From Panorpa germanica (taxonomy: Eukaryota > Arthropoda > Insecta > Mecoptera > Panorpidae): a stretch of DNA of 64,000 bases. The translations under genes and the position numbers were made by a program. The stretch covers positions 29,246,535-29,310,534 of the forward strand of contig OY783203.1 of the NCBI GenBank assembly GCA_963678705.1, given 5' to 3'. This document shows, piece after piece, positions 60,062 to 64,000 of the stretch. The first letter of the stretch is position 1. Every line of letters starts with the position of its first letter. The notes beneath the pieces were generated by a model that searched no databases, was not told the origin of the DNA, and saw only the letters and a list, made by a program, of their open reading frames with translations.

Positions 60062-62529
60062 GTATATTTAATTTATTGGAACCATCTTTGATTTCTAACC
60101 AATTTTCTCTGGTACAATGTTTTTTGCTAAGCGTGTATACTTAACATAGGAAAGTTAACTTGTTACAAAAAATTTACTAAATTATATTTAACAAAAATAT
60201 ACGTTTGCTGTCATAAATAAAACTTTTTATGCAATGGCTTAATGCTAAAGGGCCTATGTCATTTTTACTCTTAAAAATATTGCATTTTTCATAACATAAA
60301 TTACATAATCAGATACTATGCAAACAAATCTATGTTTTAGCTATGTTGAAACATATTCAACATATTGCAATTTTATAGAAAAACTTTTATCATGGTCCCA
60401 AATTCTGAGTTTTGACATTGGTCCTTTTAGAACCGAGGCACTGATAATATATATTACATGTTAAACTAATATATTCGTTAAGTGAATTTCACATTTATTT
60501 AATAGTATTGTCGGTAAATAATTAAGCGTGACGTTTGGTAAAAAATATTACATTAAATAGTACATGAATTAACGTTTTGTTTGGAATACCAGTAATGAAA
60601 ATTTTTCGTACGCAGTGTTCAATTAAAATTTGGTCTAGATCTTCCTGAAAGGCGCAATATATAAAATTTTAAAGTTAAAATTGTATATTTTCAATGGCAA
60701 ATTAATGGCGGTAGAACATTTTAATGATAATCTTATCTCACTCCAAAAATTATTTAAAAAAATAAAATTTTAAATAAAACTAACCAAAAACTGGGTATAA
60801 AAAGCAGAGTGAATTTTCTTAATATTCAAAAACATGTAAAATAGATATCCTATACGAGTTTGGATCAATAAGTTTCCGTGTTTGAGGACAAGTAGCAGAG
60901 TTAATAGAGAAGTTACATTACCATCGTCTACTACCATCTTTCAAACGACACCATACGAAATTTCAGATGATTCATAGATTAGTACGTATTACACGTGATT
61001 GGCGTTTTCGATACCGAACTAAAATGAAAACCAAAATTTAGAAGTAGAGAGTGAAGTACCAAAAGAACATCAGAGGGGAGTGACAAATCGGAAAGATTGA
61101 ATTTAATAGCAGAAATAAATAGCTTAATAAGATCGAAAAGCACATATACCAATATTTAAACAATGGAGGAACTGAGGAGATGAAAATGGAAGAGGAACAA
61201 AGTGAAGTATTACAAGAGGAATAGAATAGTAGTACAAAGAGGGAGGATGTGGAGATGAAAATATGAGAGTACAAGATACAAAAATTGATATACGACGAAA
61301 AGTAATAGAAGGAAGAAAATAAAAAAAAATGATGATAGCAGAACAGGGAAAGGAGCAGACACAAGAAACGAGAATGAGAGAAGTACAGAATATGTGAAAG
61401 ACAAAGTGAAACGCTGTAAAATATAAGAAGAATAGAAAACAAAATCACTCCATCTCCACTCTCCAACATTTTATATAAGAATGTACTCGTAACTTTCTTA
61501 TTAATCAAAATTTAACTATTTACATTTATGGTACCTACACGAGATTTATTGTTCGTTAAAGTTTTCTTACTTACTTACATAAATATAAGAAAATAAAAAT
61601 GAGAATTTTAATCATTTTTTTGCAAAAGAACAAAAATTAAAGATATAAGTATTTAACATTGAGACTTCAGTATTTTTCTATAACATTGTCAATGTGAAGA
61701 ATGTTTTTAGTGATAACAGATACAATATGTGTATTATTCTCAAGTTTATTTATTATTACATATTATGGGAGATAAAAATATAAAAACAAAGATAGGACAT
61801 AATAAAATAAATAACATTTGTATATAAATAAGTATTAAAAAGATATGACAGAATAAATTTACAAATAAGTTTCGTCATAATTGTTTTATAAGAATGCAAC
61901 CTTTTATATCTTTGTCGGTATTTTGGCCGTGACCGTTGAGGCATAAATATTTCAGTAATCCATAAGAAAACTATGATTTTTTTCAACATATCTGAATTCT
62001 TTCCAAGCTATAAAATTACTTGTTAGCTTGCCACAAACTAATTCCTAAGAGTATTTTCCAATTTTTATGTAGTAATTATCTTGCAGTGCAGTTTTACACT
62101 TACTAGCTTACTACAAGCTAATTGCAAGTGTTACATTTTCTACCTGCGTTATGTCACATTCATTTTATTATATCTTTATTCATTGTATGCAAATATTATT
62201 GGAAGTCTCGTGTAGATATACTCGTAAATATTAGACAAAATATTATTAATTAGTTGTAAATTATTTTCCAAAGCTAAACTACATCGTAGTATATCAAAAT
62301 TTGTATAAGAAGCAGGACTCCTGTGTGGTCCATTCTTGTCTTTTTTAACCATTATCGAAAATGGACAAATTTACTAACAAAAAATATCAAATTATCATTA
62401 TCATAATAACATATCTATTATATTTTTCTTTCTATGGGTAATAGATAAAGATTACTCAAATTTATGATTACATTTGCATATAATAATTACTAATACTAGC
62501 TAATCTGAGATTTAAACACCGAAACATCT
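60062..62529. other. Gene-free stretch with a purine-rich block
   Basis: 61040-61400 is a purine-rich plus-strand block resembling in composition the LINE 3' regions (GGAGATGAAAATGGAAGAGG), but I cannot align it to them. The long minus-strand frame 61038-61508 is the low-complexity pyrimidine complement of this block. Confidence 0.35.
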
Positions 62530-62744
62530 TATAGTTTCACTTAAATTATTCGAATTCGATCCAAGCAATACCGCTGCATTTTGTGTATTTGGTTCTAATC
62601 AAATTTTACAAGTTAGGTGCTTACAAAATCAAAAATTTATAAGGCAGTGGTGTTGGTACACATATACTTGGCCTCAACACCATACAGGCTACCGATATAG
62701 CAAGAGGTCATATGTGATAGGACTCTGCATTGGTGGTTAAATAA
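62530..62744 (+). repeat. SINE-S copy
   Basis: TTCGAATTCGATCCAAGCAA (B-box-like), CCGCTGCATTTTGTGTATTT, GGTTCTAATCAAATTTTAC, then the body GGCAGTGGTGTTGGTACACA and ACTTGGCCTCAACACCATAC. Confidence 0.55.
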
Positions 62745-62935
62745 AATATAACTTAAAGAAACTTTATTGACTTTATCAATGAAACTAATTCAATCTCTTT
62801 ACTTTAAATACCCATACTCTGTGTTTATAAGTTGTAAATTATGTATTACAAATGTTTATAAATGTATATATTAGTTTAAGTGCTAATAACTGTTGAAAGT
62901 TGATGCACTCAAATAAATATTTAACGAAATACCCC
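62745..62935 (+). repeat. Dispersed repeat R2, uninterrupted (empty-site) copy
   Basis: GACTTTATCAATGAAACTAA, AAATACCCATACTCTG and AAATGTTTATAAATGTATAT, then GTGCTAATAACTGTTG and CACTCAAATAAATATTTAA. This matches the flanks of MITE-D at 28575-28763 and 29941-30200, but has no MITE between them. Confidence 0.7.
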
Positions 62936-64000
62936 CATAGAAATAGAAATGAAGGTAATACAAAATAAAAAGCAGTACTTACAAAAATCACTTTATATAA
63001 CACTTAAAATTACTTGTCTTCACTTTTTAAATAATTGATAATTGATAAATTGACTTACTAATATCAAAAATCTTCCAGACAGGACCCAGCACCGATATTA
63101 TAAAATATTCACCGAATTTAGATGACTACTGTTTATTTGAAAATTTAAATAATTATAAAAAAGATTTGTAAGAATCATTAGTTTATACCATTAAGATTTC
63201 TAGAAAAATCGTTTGCACATCGAGATGAAAGTGGGGATGAGATAAGTCACTTATAAAACTAACAGAAGCGGACTAGCTGTTAAATTATTACACAAGAGAC
63301 GACAACAAAGATATAAAAATCTTTCTAAAATGTACATAAACGTGTAAAAGTACAATTTGAATGTAAAGTGCCGGATTAACCATGACGAATGACGGAAGTT
63401 AACCTGTGTTTGAAATAAGCCTAACATGGAAAGCAATTGTGTCTGGATTCAATGATTGTGTCGAAAACAAATATAATTATTATCGCCCAACAATTTTGGC
63501 AGAGCAATTAACTAGGTACAATTAATTGTTGCATTTTGCGGGTTGGTGCGCCAGGACTACAAAAAGGATAATACGGCACTGACATCGTGATAAAATTGGA
63601 ACGTCTATTATGCCCTCAAGCTTCTAAAAATTACTAAAGTATTGTGAAATGTTTAAAGGCAAAACAAGGTGGGCTCTAAATGCCCCTATTATCGGTTTAA
63701 ATTCACTTATACACTGGTACTACTCCACTTCTTTTTAAGCGAAACCAGCATCTGCTGTGGCATAAAATAATAAACATTATTCCGTCTCAATTGAGGTCCC
63801 AAAAAGCTCTAGATTCTGTGACTTTAACGGTATAGATACTGGACAACTATAGGTCCATTTACCATCTCTCAGATAGACACCAGTGGCTGTGGCCAATCCG
63901 TCACTGATTCTAGTACACTGGTGATACTATATGCAAGCGTATGCCTACATGTATTTTATAAATACCTATACATTGGTACATGGTAGGCTATACCATATGT
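62936..64000. other. Gene-free stretch to window end
   Basis: AT-rich DNA; a 61-codon minus-strand frame at 63251-63436 is unsupported. No recognised feature. Confidence 0.4.

Noticed and set aside
61038-61508. 156-codon minus-strand ORF rich in Phe, Ser and Leu
   Set aside because: Low-complexity complement of a purine-rich block; no domain, no splice or promoter context.

Overview
The window is AT-rich nuclear DNA from an animal, almost certainly an insect. It has spliced genes with short GT-AG introns, an ecdysone-inducible-type ImpL2 gene, insect-style TATA plus TCAGT core promoters, and a heavy load of MITEs, SINE-like repeats and decayed LINE, mariner and PIF pieces. I cannot name the species or order.

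Layout. (1) 1-9819, minus strand: the first 28 coding exons (about 1,801 codons, all splice phases consistent) of an SVEP1-type extracellular mosaic protein (VWA, sushi, HYR, ephrin-receptor-like, EGF, pentraxin, sushi). The 3' end lies beyond base 1, and intron 4 holds a LINE 3' end. (2) 9.8-22 kb: a repeat-dominated intergenic region with a truncated mariner, several MITEs and a 600-bp inverted repeat pair 4.4 kb apart. (3) 22.0-26.6 kb: two ninjurin genes, head to head, made by an inverted duplication that also copied the core promoter; a hAT MITE with a perfect 8-bp target duplication sits in the shared spacer. (4) 26.6-32.5 kb: repeats, including a long-hairpin MITE whose left arm plus flank was tandemly amplified with a 218-bp period, and the N-terminal stub of a PIF/Harbinger-related gene. 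(5) 32.5-34.5 kb, plus: a divergent five-exon alpha-tubulin lacking Lys40. (6) 37.0-42.0 kb, minus: ImpL2, a secreted two-Ig-domain insulin-like-peptide-binding protein, with a MITE close to each end of its coding region. (7) 42-64 kb: no gene I can recognise; nested MITEs, a second LINE tail, SINE-like copies and TIR elements.

The genes do not form an operon or pathway cluster. SVEP1 and ImpL2 products are secreted, ninjurins are plasma-membrane proteins and tubulin is cytoskeletal. The most distinctive local features are the ninjurin inverted duplication, the K40-less tubulin, and the tandemly amplified MITE, for which a related insertion-free copy of the target sequence lies at 62.86 kb in the same window. 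I did not find a clearly novel multi-gene system.
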